Source: JAWVFM01 sp963843315
GTDB lineage: Bacteria; Actinomycetota; Thermoleophilia; Solirubrobacterales; 70-9
Reading direction: 5' to 3'
Assembly (NCBI GenBank): GCA_963843315.1
Contig: CAWJJU010000001.1
Coordinates: 164,392 to 228,391, forward strand
Length of the DNA: 64,000 nt
The position numbers and the translations under genes are program-made. The notes beneath the pieces are model-generated. The model did not search any database. It was given only the letters and a program-made list of their open reading frames with translations, and had not been told where the DNA came from. Shown piece by piece: positions 52,205 to 61,045 of this stretch. Numbering within the stretch: position 1 is the stretch's first letter; each line of letters opens with the position of its first letter.

Positions 52205-52638
52205 CAGCTTGCGACCTCCATGGGCGCGGGGTTCTGCGCCTTGTGGGGGTGCTCCGGGCCGGCGTACACCTTCAGCTTCACCAGTTGCTGGCGGGCGAGC
52301 CGGTTGCGCGGAAGCATTCCCTTCACGGCCTTGCGGATGACCTCCTCGGGGCGCCGCTGGAGCATCTCCTGGAGCGTGCGCGAGCGGAGGCCGCCCGGGT
52401 AGCCGCTGTGGCGGTAGTAGCGCTTGTCGTTCAGCTTGTTGCCGGTGACCGTGATCTTCGCGGCGTTGATCACCACGACGAAGTCGCCCGTGTCGCAGTG
52501 CGGCGTGTAGTCGGGCTTGCGCTTGCCGCGGAGCACGTCGGCGATCTGCGTCGCGAGACGGCCCAGGGTCTGGCCCTCGGCGTCGACGACGTGCCAGGCA
52601 CGCTCTCGGTTCGCGGGTGTAGCGACGTAGGTCTTCAT
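52204..52638 (-). CDS. rplM: Ribosomal protein L13
   Basis: A 144-residue L13, standard length: MKTYVATPANRERAWHVVDA, GDFVVVINAAKITVTGNKL, YYRHSGYPGGLRSRTLQEML and GMLPRNRLARQQLVKLKVYA. A 50S subunit protein. Its stop and the rpsI ATG share a base (TGATG). The upstream side is a 260-bp gap that also holds the rightward riboswitch promoter. Confidence 0.96.
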   Translation of the reverse strand: MKTYVATPANRERAWHVVDAEGQTLGRLATQIADVLRGKRKPDYTPHCDTGDFVVVINAAKITVTGNKLNDKRYYRHSGYPGGLRSRTLQEMLQRRPEEVIRKAVKGMLPRNRLARQQLVKLKVYAGPEHPHKAQNPAPMEVAS

Positions 52639-52720
52639 GGTTCGATACGCGGGCTTGAGGCCGCGAAAAACCGCGCCCGGCCGAGCGCGGTTGCCGGATG
52701 ATACCTGCCGAAAGCACCCT

Positions 52721-52726
52721 TATACT
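52721..52726 (+). promoter_or_regulatory. -10 box TATACT before the riboswitch
   Basis: TATACT is the only good -10 between rplM and the M23 peptidase gene. Transcription starting 6-8 nt later would include the whole riboswitch in a leader of about 165 nt. Confidence 0.5.
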
Positions 52727-52890
52727 CGCCGCCGACAGACCTGCCGAATCCCAGCGTCATGGCGCCGGGAGCGGGGGAACCGCAGGGTACCGGCCCACGG
52801 GCCGCACCCAGGGGCGAACGGAGGCGGAGCCCTCCCAGCGCATCTCTTCAGCGCGAGCCCGACAGCTAACCCCGCAGGCGAGCGAAGGGA
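52727..52890 (+). ncRNA. c-di-AMP riboswitch (ydaO-yuaA)
   Basis: The leader of the M23 gene carries the class hallmarks in order: CCGAATCC near 52744, GGGGGAACCGCAGGG at about 52773, and the diagnostic CCCGACAGCTAACCCCGCAG at 52858-52877. CCTGC (52740-52744) can pair with GCAGG (52874-52878) to close the domain. This RNA binds cyclic di-AMP and in actinobacteria usually controls cell-wall hydrolases and related exported proteins, generally lowering expression when the ligand is bound. The gene GTG is 8 nt beyond. Confidence 0.87.
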
Positions 52891-52898
52891 ATAGGTAC

Positions 52899-54080
52899 GT
52901 GCAGTCTCCGTCCGTAGCGACGAGCGGGCCCGCCCGCAGGGCCTCCAGGGCAACAATCGCAATCGCTCTCAGCGCCGGGGTCGCCTGCGCCGCCGCCGCT
53001 CCCGCGCTCGCGGGAGGAGGGGGCGGGATCGGCGGTGGCGGCGGTGTCGGCACCCCGCCCGCGCCCCGGGTCGGCGACGTCGCCTGCGCGGCCAAGTGCG
53101 CCGGCCTGCGCAGCGGAGTGGTCGGCTCGAAGGTCGCGATCAGGGGCAAGCACCTCTCGCAGATCAGGAAGGTCCAGTTCGAGGGGCGCAAGCACCGGGT
53201 GACCGTGAGGCCCGACTCGCGCAGCAAGTCCGCTTTGAAGGCGACCATCCCCGAAGGCTCGAAGACCGGAACGGTGCGCGTGGTCGACGCCTACCGCCAG
53301 CACGCGACGTCGAGCAAGAAGGTCCGGGTGCTGCGCCACCTGCCGCCCGCCAGCACCTTCAAGCTGCTCAAGGCCAGCGCCGGGCCGAAGAAGGCGTTCT
53401 TCCGGGCCGGGCAATCGCCGAGCCTCACCTACCTCTTCTCGGCCCGCAAGGCCGTCGACCTGCGAATCGACGTGGTCCGCGAGGGCACCGGCGGCGACAT
53501 CGTGAGCAGCAAGGTGAAGCGCAACGTCAAGCCGAACTCCGGCCAGAAGTTCACCTGGGACGGCCTGAACGACAAGCGCCGGCCGGCGCCCAACGGCGCC
53601 TACCGGTTCCGGATCACGCCGCTGAACGGCGGCGGGACCGAGACCGACCGCGACGCGCGCTTTCGCTTCTTCCAGTACCGCTTCCCGCTGCCCCACGGCC
53701 ATCACACCTACGGCGACGGCATCGGCGCCGGGCGCGGCCACGAGGGCCAGGACATCATGACCAAGTGCGGGAACAAGATCGTTGCGGCGGGCGGTGGCAA
53801 GGTCTACTTCCGCAAGTACCAGGCCGGCGGCGCCGGCAACTACGTGGTCATCAACACCTACGGTGGGCGCAGCATGGTCTACGACCACCTCCTCCACCCC
53901 GCCGTGGTCCACAAGGGCCAGCACGTCCACACGGGCCAGAAGCTGGGGCTCGTGGGGCGGACCGGCGACGCGACCGCCTGCCACCTGCACTTCGAGCTCT
54001 GGTCGAAGCCCGGCTGGTTCCAGGGCGGCCACTTCACCAACCCCACCGACGACCTGAAGCGCTGGGACAAGTGGAGCTGA
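52899..54080 (+). CDS. M23 family peptidase, riboswitch-controlled
   Basis: A 393-residue exported metallopeptidase. After a signal peptide ending ACAAAAPALA comes a glycine run, an IPT/TIG-like region (~45-145), a FlgD-like Ig region (FTWDGLNDKRRPAPNGAYRF) and a C-terminal LytM/M23 domain. Zinc and catalytic residues are all there: RGHEGQDIM (H, D), YDHLLHP, and CHLHFELW (H-x-H). It should cut peptidoglycan cross-links. GTG 52899 lies after GAAGGGA and the c-di-AMP riboswitch. Overlaps the second M23 gene by 10 bp. Confidence 0.87.
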   Translation: MQSPSVATSGPARRASRATIAIALSAGVACAAAAPALAGGGGGIGGGGGVGTPPAPRVGDVACAAKCAGLRSGVVGSKVAIRGKHLSQIRKVQFEGRKHRVTVRPDSRSKSALKATIPEGSKTGTVRVVDAYRQHATSSKKVRVLRHLPPASTFKLLKASAGPKKAFFRAGQSPSLTYLFSARKAVDLRIDVVREGTGGDIVSSKVKRNVKPNSGQKFTWDGLNDKRRPAPNGAYRFRITPLNGGGTETDRDARFRFFQYRFPLPHGHHTYGDGIGAGRGHEGQDIMTKCGNKIVAAGGGKVYFRKYQAGGAGNYVVINTYGGRSMVYDHLLHPAVVHKGQHVHTGQKLGLVGRTGDATACHLHFELWSKPGWFQGGHFTNPTDDLKRWDKWS

Positions 54081-55180
54081 GGCCCGCGCGCCTGATCGCG
54101 CCCGTCGCCGTCGGCCTGCTGGCCGGGGGCATGGCGGCGAGTGCCCAGGCCAAGCCTGCGCATGTCAGCGGGGTGCGCTGCGTCCGCGACTGCGCGGGCC
54201 TGCACGCCGGCGCGCCCGGCTCGACCCTCCAATGGAACGGCCGCCATCTCTCGCACGTCGCGAAGGTGCGGTTTCCGTCGGGGTCGGGTGAGGTCGAGCC
54301 CACGCACGCGAGCAAGCACGAGGTGCTCGCCAGGATTCCCGCGGGCGCGAAGGGCGGAAGGCCCTCGCTCATCACCCCTGGCCGCCCCAAGGCGTTCGCC
54401 AAGGCCCCGGTCCACGTCGTGAAGCGCGGCGCCCTGGTGCCGCACGGGACCTTCAGGCTGGGCCACTCCAAGGCTCATCCCCACCGTGCCTTCTTCGACG
54501 GCAAGCGCCTGCGAATCCACTTCCGCTACGTGGCCCGCTCGGTGGGCGCCGTGAAGATCAACATCGTGCGCCGCTCGACGGGCGGAGTCGTCGCCCACGC
54601 CGTGCGCCCCCACGAGACGCCCTTCTCCCCCCACACCTTCACCTGGAACGGGGTCACCGACTCGGGCTCGGTCGCGCCCGCGGGCTCCTACGCCTTTCGC
54701 ATCGGGCCCATCGGCAAGCACGGCGAGACCGGGGCGTCCTTCACCATGCTGCCGTTCGAGTTCCCCGTGCGAGGGCCGCATTCCTATGGCGGCCCGGTGC
54801 AGCGCTTCGGCGCGCCCCGCAGCGGCGGGCGGGTGCACCAGGGCCAGGACGTGTTCTCGCCGTGCGGCACCCGCGAGGTCGCAGCCCGCGGCGGCGTCGT
54901 GCAGGCGGCCGGCTACGACCCGGTCCTCTACGGCTACTGGCTCGTGATCGACGGCCGCCGAACCTCCACGGACTACCGATACGTGCACCTCATCGCCCCC
55001 ACGCCCCTTCACCTCGGCGAGCACGTGCGGACCGGACAGACCGTGGGGCACGTCGGCCGCACGGGCAATGCGCGGACGGTGGGCTGCATGCTCCACCTCG
55101 AGGAGTGGCCGCAGGGCTGGGAGCACGGCAACCCGGTCGACCCGCTGCCCGACCTCCAGCTCTGGGACGGCTGGAGCTAG
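54071..55180 (+). CDS. M23-like protein missing one catalytic His
   Basis: A 369-residue paralogue of the preceding gene with the same plan: signal peptide (VGLLAGGMAASAQA), IPT-like region, FlgD-like region (FTWNGVTDSGSVAPAGSYAF) and M23 domain. Zinc ligands are kept (RVHQGQDVF; the last His of the H-x-H), but the H-x-H motif reads MLHLEEW, so the first, catalytic His is Met. It may be inactive and act as a partner or regulator, like degenerate LytM proteins such as EnvC and NlpD. GTG 54071 overlaps the upstream gene, so it shares the riboswitch. Confidence 0.83.
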   Translation: MELRPARLIAPVAVGLLAGGMAASAQAKPAHVSGVRCVRDCAGLHAGAPGSTLQWNGRHLSHVAKVRFPSGSGEVEPTHASKHEVLARIPAGAKGGRPSLITPGRPKAFAKAPVHVVKRGALVPHGTFRLGHSKAHPHRAFFDGKRLRIHFRYVARSVGAVKINIVRRSTGGVVAHAVRPHETPFSPHTFTWNGVTDSGSVAPAGSYAFRIGPIGKHGETGASFTMLPFEFPVRGPHSYGGPVQRFGAPRSGGRVHQGQDVFSPCGTREVAARGGVVQAAGYDPVLYGYWLVIDGRRTSTDYRYVHLIAPTPLHLGEHVRTGQTVGHVGRTGNARTVGCMLHLEEWPQGWEHGNPVDPLPDLQLWDGWS

Positions 55181-55190
55181 CTGTAGTTCC

Positions 55191-56126
55191 TCACCCTCGC
55201 CAGCTCGAGACGATCGGCGAGCGGGCCGGAGGCTTTCGCCCGGCGATCTTGGCGAGGTAGCGGTGCGCCCGCCAGTCGGGAGGGATGCGGACCACACCGC
55301 GCTCCGCGGGCATCGTGAGGAGCACGTCAGGCTTCTCTCGGCGGATGAGCTTGCCGTCGAGGGAGTTGCCGTGGACGAAGACCATGCGGCGAAACGACTC
55401 CTTGAAGAACAGCGCGCCCAGCGTCGAGTAGGAGGTGCCGAACATCACCGCGGTCGGGGCGTCGATGTCGGCCTCCCAGACGCCCACCCGGCCGGTCAGG
55501 TGCACGCCGCTGTCGAAGACGAGCTCGGCCCGCTCGGAGCGCAGCGTCGCGTCGAGCCCGTGGCCGAGGTGGGGCGGGTCCAGCTTCGAGCCGAGGTCGC
55601 CGGCCTCCTCCGTGGTCTCGAAGAGGATGTCGTCCGGGTCCACGCGCGGCACCGAGAACCCGCGGCGCTCCAGCTCGTCGCAGACAAGCTCGTAGACGAC
55701 GTGGGCCCCGAGATACGTCCAGTGGGTGTCGGTCTCGTGGAAGATCAGCCCGCGGTCGCGCGCGGCGCGCATCTCGTCGAGCGGGAACATCGCCGGCACC
55801 CCCATCGAGCGGGCGATCTCCAGGAAGCGATGGATCGGGCGCCTCGGCACGACCTCGATCTCGGGCGGCAGCTGCTCGGCGTACACGGACTCCTTGTCCG
55901 GGATCAGGCAGTGGACCCACGACGCGTCGACCCCCGACACCAGCCGCTTGCGCGCCGCGAGCACCCGCCGCCAGCGCAGCTCCCAGAGCTTGCCGGGCTG
56001 AACTCGTCCGGTGTGCTGGCCGAGGACGTCGTTGGTGTCGCCCGTAAGGAACAGCCAGCCGTCGCGGCCCACCAGGGGCTGCACGCGCCGGGCGGCGCGA
56101 CTTGCGGCTGAGTCGCTAGACGGCAA
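55191..56126 (-). CDS. AlgX/AlgJ-like SGNH acetyltransferase domain protein
   Basis: A 311-residue protein with the AlgX/J/DltD-like SGNH fold. PLVGRDGWLFLTGDTNDVLG is the typical opening; ETDTHWTYLGAHVVYELV gives the Asp-x-His pair; VMFGTSYSTLG supplies the serine region. In known systems such proteins add or transfer O-acetyl groups on exopolysaccharides. No signal peptide or membrane helix is seen, unlike AlgX and AlgJ. TTG 56126 overlaps the epimerase stop. It lies in the polysaccharide cluster. Confidence 0.75.
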   Translation of the reverse strand: MPSSDSAASRAARRVQPLVGRDGWLFLTGDTNDVLGQHTGRVQPGKLWELRWRRVLAARKRLVSGVDASWVHCLIPDKESVYAEQLPPEIEVVPRRPIHRFLEIARSMGVPAMFPLDEMRAARDRGLIFHETDTHWTYLGAHVVYELVCDELERRGFSVPRVDPDDILFETTEEAGDLGSKLDPPHLGHGLDATLRSERAELVFDSGVHLTGRVGVWEADIDAPTAVMFGTSYSTLGALFFKESFRRMVFVHGNSLDGKLIRREKPDVLLTMPAERGVVRIPPDWRAHRYLAKIAGRKPPARSPIVSSWRG

Positions 56127-56664
56127 AGGGAAGTGAGTCGCGCGCCGCGGCGAGCCTGGGAGCCGCGCGGTCGCGCTCCGACGCGATCAGCTCGACGTCG
56201 CCCGGCCACTCGATGCCGATGTCCGGATCATCGAAGGCCACCCCGCCCTCGGTCGTCGGGTCGTAGTAGTCGGAGCAGCTGTAGAGGACGTCGGCGGTCT
56301 CGGAAAGCACGCAGAACCCGTGCCCGAAGCCGTCCGGGCAGTAGAACTGGCGAAGGTTCTCGTCGTCGAGGCGATAGCCCTCCCACTCCCCGAAGGTCGG
56401 CGAGCCGCGCCGAAGGTCGACCACGACGTCGACGATCGCGCCCCGAGCGCAGCGAACGAGCTTTGCCATGCCGGGCTGATAGTGGATCCCGCGCACGACG
56501 CCGCGAGACGAGCGGGAGTGGTTGTCCTGGACGAAGTCGTCGTCGATTCCGAGCTCTGAGAGCACGGATTGCCGGTAGGTCTCGGCGAAGTATCCGCGCT
56601 CGTCGCGGTGCACGACGGGCTCCATGAGGATCGGCCCCTCGAGGCGGGTGGGCAGGCTCTTCAT
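56116..56664 (-). CDS. dTDP-4-dehydrorhamnose 3,5-epimerase family
   Basis: A 182-residue cupin-fold sugar epimerase of the RmlC/RfbC type. RDERGYFAETYRQSVLSELG near the start, RGVVRGIHYQPGMAKLVRCA with the catalytic His, DVVVDLRRGSPTFGEWEGYR, and FYCPDGFGHGFCVLSETADV are hallmarks; ECSDYYDP-type SCSDYYDPTTEGGVAFDDPD follows. Supplies a deoxysugar nucleotide for surface polysaccharide. ATG 56664 is chosen because TAGCAT lies exactly 7 nt upstream; the frame extends to 56712 without support. Confidence 0.88.
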   Translation of the reverse strand: MKSLPTRLEGPILMEPVVHRDERGYFAETYRQSVLSELGIDDDFVQDNHSRSSRGVVRGIHYQPGMAKLVRCARGAIVDVVVDLRRGSPTFGEWEGYRLDDENLRQFYCPDGFGHGFCVLSETADVLYSCSDYYDPTTEGGVAFDDPDIGIEWPGDVELIASERDRAAPRLAAARDSLPFAV

Positions 56665-56671
56665 CGGCGCC

Positions 56672-56677
56672 ATGCTA
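56672..56677 (-). promoter_or_regulatory. -10 box TAGCAT (minus strand)
   Basis: TAGCAT, 7 nt, then ATG 56664 of the epimerase gene. Divergent from the -10 box at 56719, with 41 bp between the two. Confidence 0.5.
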
Positions 56678-56718
56678 AATGCCGAACCGAAACCGGCAGG
56701 CATCCCCGTCACCCCGAC

Positions 56719-56724
56719 TAGCCT
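56719..56724 (+). promoter_or_regulatory. -10 box TAGCCT
   Basis: TAGCCT, 8 nt, then ATG 56733 of the GT2 gene. Identical hexamer to the one before the aminotransferase gene at 6515. Confidence 0.45.
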
Positions 56725-56732
56725 TCGCGACC

Positions 56733-57653
56733 ATGATCTCCGTCGTGATCCCGACCAAGAACAGTGGTCCGCGCCTGGGGACCCTGCTCGACGCGATCCG
56801 CGACCAGGAAGTAGACGACGAGGTCGAGGTGATCGTCGTCGACTCCGCCTCCGCCGATGGCACCCCCCAGCTCGCCATCGCGAAGGGCACTCGGGTGCGC
56901 GGCATCCGCGCGGAGGAGTTCAACCACGGACGCACCCGCAACCTCGGCGCGAACCTTGCAAGCGGTGAGATCGTGGTGTTCACAGTCGATGACGCCCTGC
57001 CGGCCGGGCCAACGTGGCTGGCCGAGCTCGTGGCACCGCTTCATGGCGACCCGGGGATCGCCGGGTCGTACTCGCGCCAGGTGCCCCGCTCGGACGCGCC
57101 GGCGGGTCATCGCCTCTATCTGGAGCACCGCTACGGGCCCGAACCGCGGGTACAGAGCGCCTCGAGCGTGGAGGGCCTCACGGTCGACGCGACCCGCTTC
57201 TCCAACGTGAGCGCCGCCTACCGCCACGAACTCCTCGAGACGCAACCCTTTCGCGACGACCTGATCACCGCTGAGGACCTCGAGTGGTGCGGGCGGATGC
57301 TGCTCGCGGGCCACCGGATCGCCTATGCGCCCGCCTCGGTGGTGGTGCACTCGCACCGCCACACTGTCGGGAGCTGGTTTCAGCGCTACTTCGACCAGGG
57401 CGTTGCGTCCCGGCACACCGTACTGCGCGCGAGCGGCGGTTCGCCGAGCGGCGTTCGGGCCGACGGCCTTCGCTTCGTCCGCTGGGAGCTGGGGCGCCTT
57501 GCGCGCTCAAGGGACCGGGGAGACATCCCGAGGACGCTGGTCTACGAGGCAACTCGATACGCGGCATTTCAGGCCGGAGCGCACAGCGGAATGATTCCGG
57601 CCCGGCTGCGTCCGAAGCTCTCTTGCACCCCCTCCTACTGGATCCAGCAGTAG
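56733..57653 (+). CDS. Glycosyltransferase family 2 (rhamnosyltransferase-like)
   Basis: A 306-residue GT-A enzyme. MISVVIPTKNSGPRLGTLLD opens the nucleotide-sugar fold; VIVVDSASADGT, then FNHGRTRNLGANLASGEIVV as in rhamnosyltransferases of the RfbF type, where VFTVDDALP takes the D-x-D position. ITAEDLEWCGRMLLAGHRIA is the acceptor-side motif. No membrane segment. ATG 56733 is supported by the -10 box. With the epimerase next door, transfer of a dTDP-deoxyhexose such as rhamnose is a fair guess. Confidence 0.85.
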   Translation: MISVVIPTKNSGPRLGTLLDAIRDQEVDDEVEVIVVDSASADGTPQLAIAKGTRVRGIRAEEFNHGRTRNLGANLASGEIVVFTVDDALPAGPTWLAELVAPLHGDPGIAGSYSRQVPRSDAPAGHRLYLEHRYGPEPRVQSASSVEGLTVDATRFSNVSAAYRHELLETQPFRDDLITAEDLEWCGRMLLAGHRIAYAPASVVVHSHRHTVGSWFQRYFDQGVASRHTVLRASGGSPSGVRADGLRFVRWELGRLARSRDRGDIPRTLVYEATRYAAFQAGAHSGMIPARLRPKLSCTPSYWIQQ

Positions 57654-57687
57654 CGCGCGAACCGGCGGGCGAGTCGGAGCGCGACCC

Positions 57688-57693
57688 TATACT
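57688..57693 (+). promoter_or_regulatory. -10 box TATACT
   Basis: TATACT lies 9 nt before ATG 57703, near-consensus for a housekeeping -10. No Shine-Dalgarno sequence is present. Confidence 0.5.
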
Positions 57694-57702
57694 CACGCGG
57701 CG

Positions 57703-58779
57703 ATGGGATGGCGCTGGAGGGCAATCCTCGTCGCCGCGGCGCTTGTTGTGGCGCTGAGCGCGTACGGAGCAATCGGGACTGGGCAGTCGCATCAGACCAA
57801 GCTGCCTGCGCGCTTCTACGGGATGAACCTCGGCAAGGTCCCGAGCAAGAGCGAGGCCGACCACGTTGCCAAGGCGGGTGCCACTTTCGCGCGCTTCCCA
57901 TTCGACTGGCGCGGCCTGCAGCCCTCAAGGCACGGGGGCTTCAACTGGACCTACACAGACAAGCTCGTCGATCATCTCGCGCAGGCCGGGCTCGAGACCG
58001 TGCCCGTCCTCTACGCCTCCCCCGGCTGGCTCAAGAAGAACTACCGGCGGCCGCCCATCAAGCCGAAGGGGGCGCGCTCCGCCTGGCGTAAGTTCCTGCG
58101 TGCCGCGGTTGATCGCTACGGGCCAAGCGGCTCGTTCTGGACGCTGCACCCGCTCCTGCCCTACCTCCCGATCCACTACTGGCAGGTGTGGAACGAGCCG
58201 AACCTCCCCGGATTCTTCGCGCCGAAGGCCTCGCCCAAGAAGTACGCGAAGCTCCTGCACATCTCGGCGGCGGCGATTCGGTCCGCCAGCCCGAAGGTGA
58301 AGGTGCTGCTGGCGGGCCTGCCGCAGACGCCCAACCGGAAGGGGCAGATGCTCTCGTGGGTCTTCCTGCGAAAGCTCTACAACGCGGGCGCCAAGGGCGA
58401 GTTCGACGCCATCGCCGTCCACCCGTTCGCCTATGACATCCCCGGTGTCGCCAACCAGCTCAAGCGGCTGCGCAAGGTCACCCGAGGCCACGGCCAGGGT
58501 CACATCCCCATGTGGATCGACGAGATCGGCTGGAGCTCGAGCCGCAAGAAGTCGAACCCGTTCGCAGCCGGTCCGAACGGCCAGGCGCGGGACCTTCGCC
58601 ACGTCTTCCACTACGTGTTGGCGCACCGCAGCCGCCTGCACATCGCCCGCCTCGAATGGGTCCTCTACAGGGACCGGGCGCAGACGCCCGGATGCATCTT
58701 CTGTCACTCGGGGCTCGTCAAGCGAAGCGGCCACGCGAAGCCGGCGCTGTCGTCTTACAGGCGCTTCGCCAAGCGCTGA
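57703..58779 (+). CDS. Secreted GH39-like glycoside hydrolase
   Basis: A 358-residue protein with an N-terminal signal/anchor (residues ~6-24) and a (beta/alpha)8 domain. Glu165 in YWQVWNEPNLPGF is the acid/base and Glu274 in MWIDEIGWSSS the nucleophile, the clan GH-A arrangement. It is a distant relative of the hydrolase at 10628-12841 but without Ig-like repeats. Located among glycosyltransferases, it may trim the surface polysaccharide made here. It ends 4 nt before the convergent GT4 gene. Confidence 0.8.
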   Translation: MGWRWRAILVAAALVVALSAYGAIGTGQSHQTKLPARFYGMNLGKVPSKSEADHVAKAGATFARFPFDWRGLQPSRHGGFNWTYTDKLVDHLAQAGLETVPVLYASPGWLKKNYRRPPIKPKGARSAWRKFLRAAVDRYGPSGSFWTLHPLLPYLPIHYWQVWNEPNLPGFFAPKASPKKYAKLLHISAAAIRSASPKVKVLLAGLPQTPNRKGQMLSWVFLRKLYNAGAKGEFDAIAVHPFAYDIPGVANQLKRLRKVTRGHGQGHIPMWIDEIGWSSSRKKSNPFAAGPNGQARDLRHVFHYVLAHRSRLHIARLEWVLYRDRAQTPGCIFCHSGLVKRSGHAKPALSSYRRFAKR

Positions 58780-58783
58780 GCGC

Positions 58784-59905
58784 TCACGCGCGCCCGGCGG
58801 CCCGCAGGTACGCGGCCTCCAGGGCGTCGGCCTGGCGCGCGAGAGTGAACTCGCTGAGGACCCTCGCCCGCGCGTTCGCGGCAAGCCGCTCACGGCGCGC
58901 GGGGTCGGCCAGCAGGGCGGCGACGGCGTGTGCGAGGGCGACCGGATCGCCCGGAGCGACCAGCACGCCTGCGTCACCGGCGAGCTGCTCGGGAATCCCG
59001 TCGACCGCGGCGGCGACGATGGGGGTTCCCGCGGCCATCGCCTCGAGGACCACGTTGGGGAAGGGGTCCGCCCGCGACGGCAGGGCGAACACCGACCAGC
59101 GCGAGAACGCATCGCCGGCGTCGAGGTGCGGACTCCATTCGACTCCCGCCGCTTGAGCCCGGGCGAGGACCCCCTCGGCCCACGCGCGCTCGAAGGGAGC
59201 GTCGGCCGCGCCGCCCATCTCGAAGCGGATGCCGGAGTCGATCCGCCCCGCCTCGATCGCGGCCTCCACGAACGTGTCCGAGCCCTTACGCCGCGAGATC
59301 GTGCCCAGGGTGCCCACCACGCTGCCCTCCTCGGCCCGCCTGGGCTCCGCCCCCGCATCGATCCCGTAGTGAGCGACCGCCGCGCTCACGCCCGAGCTCC
59401 GCAGCTCGGCCGCGATCGCCTGCGAGGGCGCCACCACCACGTCGGCGCTTGCAACCAGCCGCCCCGCCAGGTGGGACTTCCAGCCGGAGAACGGTGGCTC
59501 GTGGACGTGAAGCAGCACCGGCGAGCCGGCACGCCGGGCGATCATCCCCTCCCACGACGAGAGGATCGTGTTGGCGTGGACAAGAGCGGGGCGCCGGGTG
59601 CGGATCACCCTGCGCAATGCGCGTACGGCCCGGCCCGCCTTGCGCAGGTGCTCGCGGACCCCCGGATCGAGTCGCAGCGCCCGGGCGCTGTACACGAGCG
59701 GGTTGGGCCATATGCCTTCGACCCTGGGGGCCCGGATCACCCGCTGACCCAGGGCCCGTACCTCGTCGGCGGCGGGGCTCGGGTCGCCCACCCAGAAGGA
59801 GAACGACCATCCGCGCTCGGCCATCTCGGGCACGACCCGGGTGATGGCGCGCGTCGCGCCGCCTAGGGCGTCCTCGTGGAGGATCACCAGGACCTCGCGG
59901 CTCAC
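58784..59905 (-). CDS. Glycosyltransferase family 4
   Basis: A 373-residue GT-B enzyme. VSREVLVILHEDALGGATRA begins the acceptor domain; LLHVHEPPFSGW and VAPSQAIAAEL are typical; the donor domain has VVGTLGTISRRKGSDTFVEA and VFALPSRADPFPNVVLEAMA (E-x7-E). GTG 59905 overlaps the stop of the upstream GT4 gene (GTGA). It is about 45% similar by eye to that neighbour (LHE-x-x-LGGA, ISRRKG-S/T-DTF), so the two look like a tandem duplication. Sugar and acceptor unknown. Confidence 0.87.
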   Translation of the reverse strand: MSREVLVILHEDALGGATRAITRVVPEMAERGWSFSFWVGDPSPAADEVRALGQRVIRAPRVEGIWPNPLVYSARALRLDPGVREHLRKAGRAVRALRRVIRTRRPALVHANTILSSWEGMIARRAGSPVLLHVHEPPFSGWKSHLAGRLVASADVVVAPSQAIAAELRSSGVSAAVAHYGIDAGAEPRRAEEGSVVGTLGTISRRKGSDTFVEAAIEAGRIDSGIRFEMGGAADAPFERAWAEGVLARAQAAGVEWSPHLDAGDAFSRWSVFALPSRADPFPNVVLEAMAAGTPIVAAAVDGIPEQLAGDAGVLVAPGDPVALAHAVAALLADPARRERLAANARARVLSEFTLARQADALEAAYLRAAGRA

Positions 59906-61045
59906 GCGGCGGACCCCCCGCGCACCGCCAGGGCGGCCCGGTATTCGCGATCGAGTGCGTCGGCCTGGTGCTGGAGCGTGAACATTTGGGCCACCCGGGC
60001 GCGGGCGCGCTCGCCCATCGCCCGCCGCTCGCCGGCGTTCATCGCGGCCACCTCGCGCATGGCCGCGGCGAGGCCGGCCGGATCCTCCGGCTCCACCAAG
60101 ACGCCACAGCCGGGCGCGATCTCCTCGGGGATGCCGCCCGCCCGCGACCCGATCACCGGAAGGCCGTGGGCCATCGCCTCCAGCAGGGCGATCGGGCACG
60201 GATCGACGCGAGAGGGCAGCGCGAACGCGTCCCACTCGCGCAGCTTGGCCGGCACGTCCGCCCGCTCCGTGTGTGCGATGCCGGCGTCGCGCGCGCGGTC
60301 GAGCTGGGCGCGACACCACGCGAGGTCGACGCCGTCGCCGAAGCCGCCCGCGATCTCGAACTCGAGCGCCGGCTCCCCGGCCGACGCCGCGACCGCCGCG
60401 TCGATGAAGGTGTCGGTGCCCTTGCGCCGTGGAGATCGCACCCACGGTCCCGATCCTGAAGGGCCGGGCTCGTCGCGGATCTCGACCTGATCGGCCGGAA
60501 GCTCGGTGGCCTCGTAGACCACGGAGGCCGAGCGCCCGTCGCGCGCGAGGGTGGCGGCGCACGCATGGGAGACCCCGGCGACTCGGCCGGCCCGGCGCCA
60601 GGCCGCGCGCCGGATGAGATCGCCGCGAAGTCCGCCCTGAACCATCTCGTGGACGTGGAAGAAGGCGGGCACCCCGGCGCGCGCCGCAAGCACGACCTCG
60701 ACGACCGTGTTGTCGGAGTTGGCGTGGACAAGCGCCGGCCGCTCCGCGCGGAGGTGGCTGCGAAACGCCCGCAGGTAAGCCGGGACCCCGGCGAGCGAGA
60801 GGGGACCGCGGGGGCCGCCGAGCAGCTTCCGCAGCCCGAAGTCGATCGGCCGGGGAGCTCCCGCGACGCGCAGGCCCATCGATTCCAGCTCGGCGGCCAG
60901 GGGGCTCCGGCTTCGCCGCCCAGACCGAGAAGCTCCAGCCGCGCTCGGTGAGCGCCGGAATCGCGTTGAGGACCGAGCGCGACGCGCCGCCGAGCTCGGT
61001 CTCGTGAAGGACGACGAGGACCCTGCGGCCCTCGGCTACTCCCAC
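59902..61045 (-). CDS. Glycosyltransferase family 4, frameshifted
   Basis: A GT-B enzyme of about 380 residues once indels are repaired. GTG 61045, inside the guaA end, opens VGVAEGRRVLVVLHETELGG. The frame changes in a G/C run near 60905 (SVWAAKPE continues as PLAAELESMGLRV). A compensating pair near 60465 and 60433 scrambles about ten residues where the paralogue shows TLGTISRRKG (the right frame reads FRIGTVGAIS). The rest is normal: AFALPSRVDPCPIALLEAMA, then IPEEIAPGCGVLVEPEDP. Probably sequencing errors, not a pseudogene. Confidence 0.82.
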
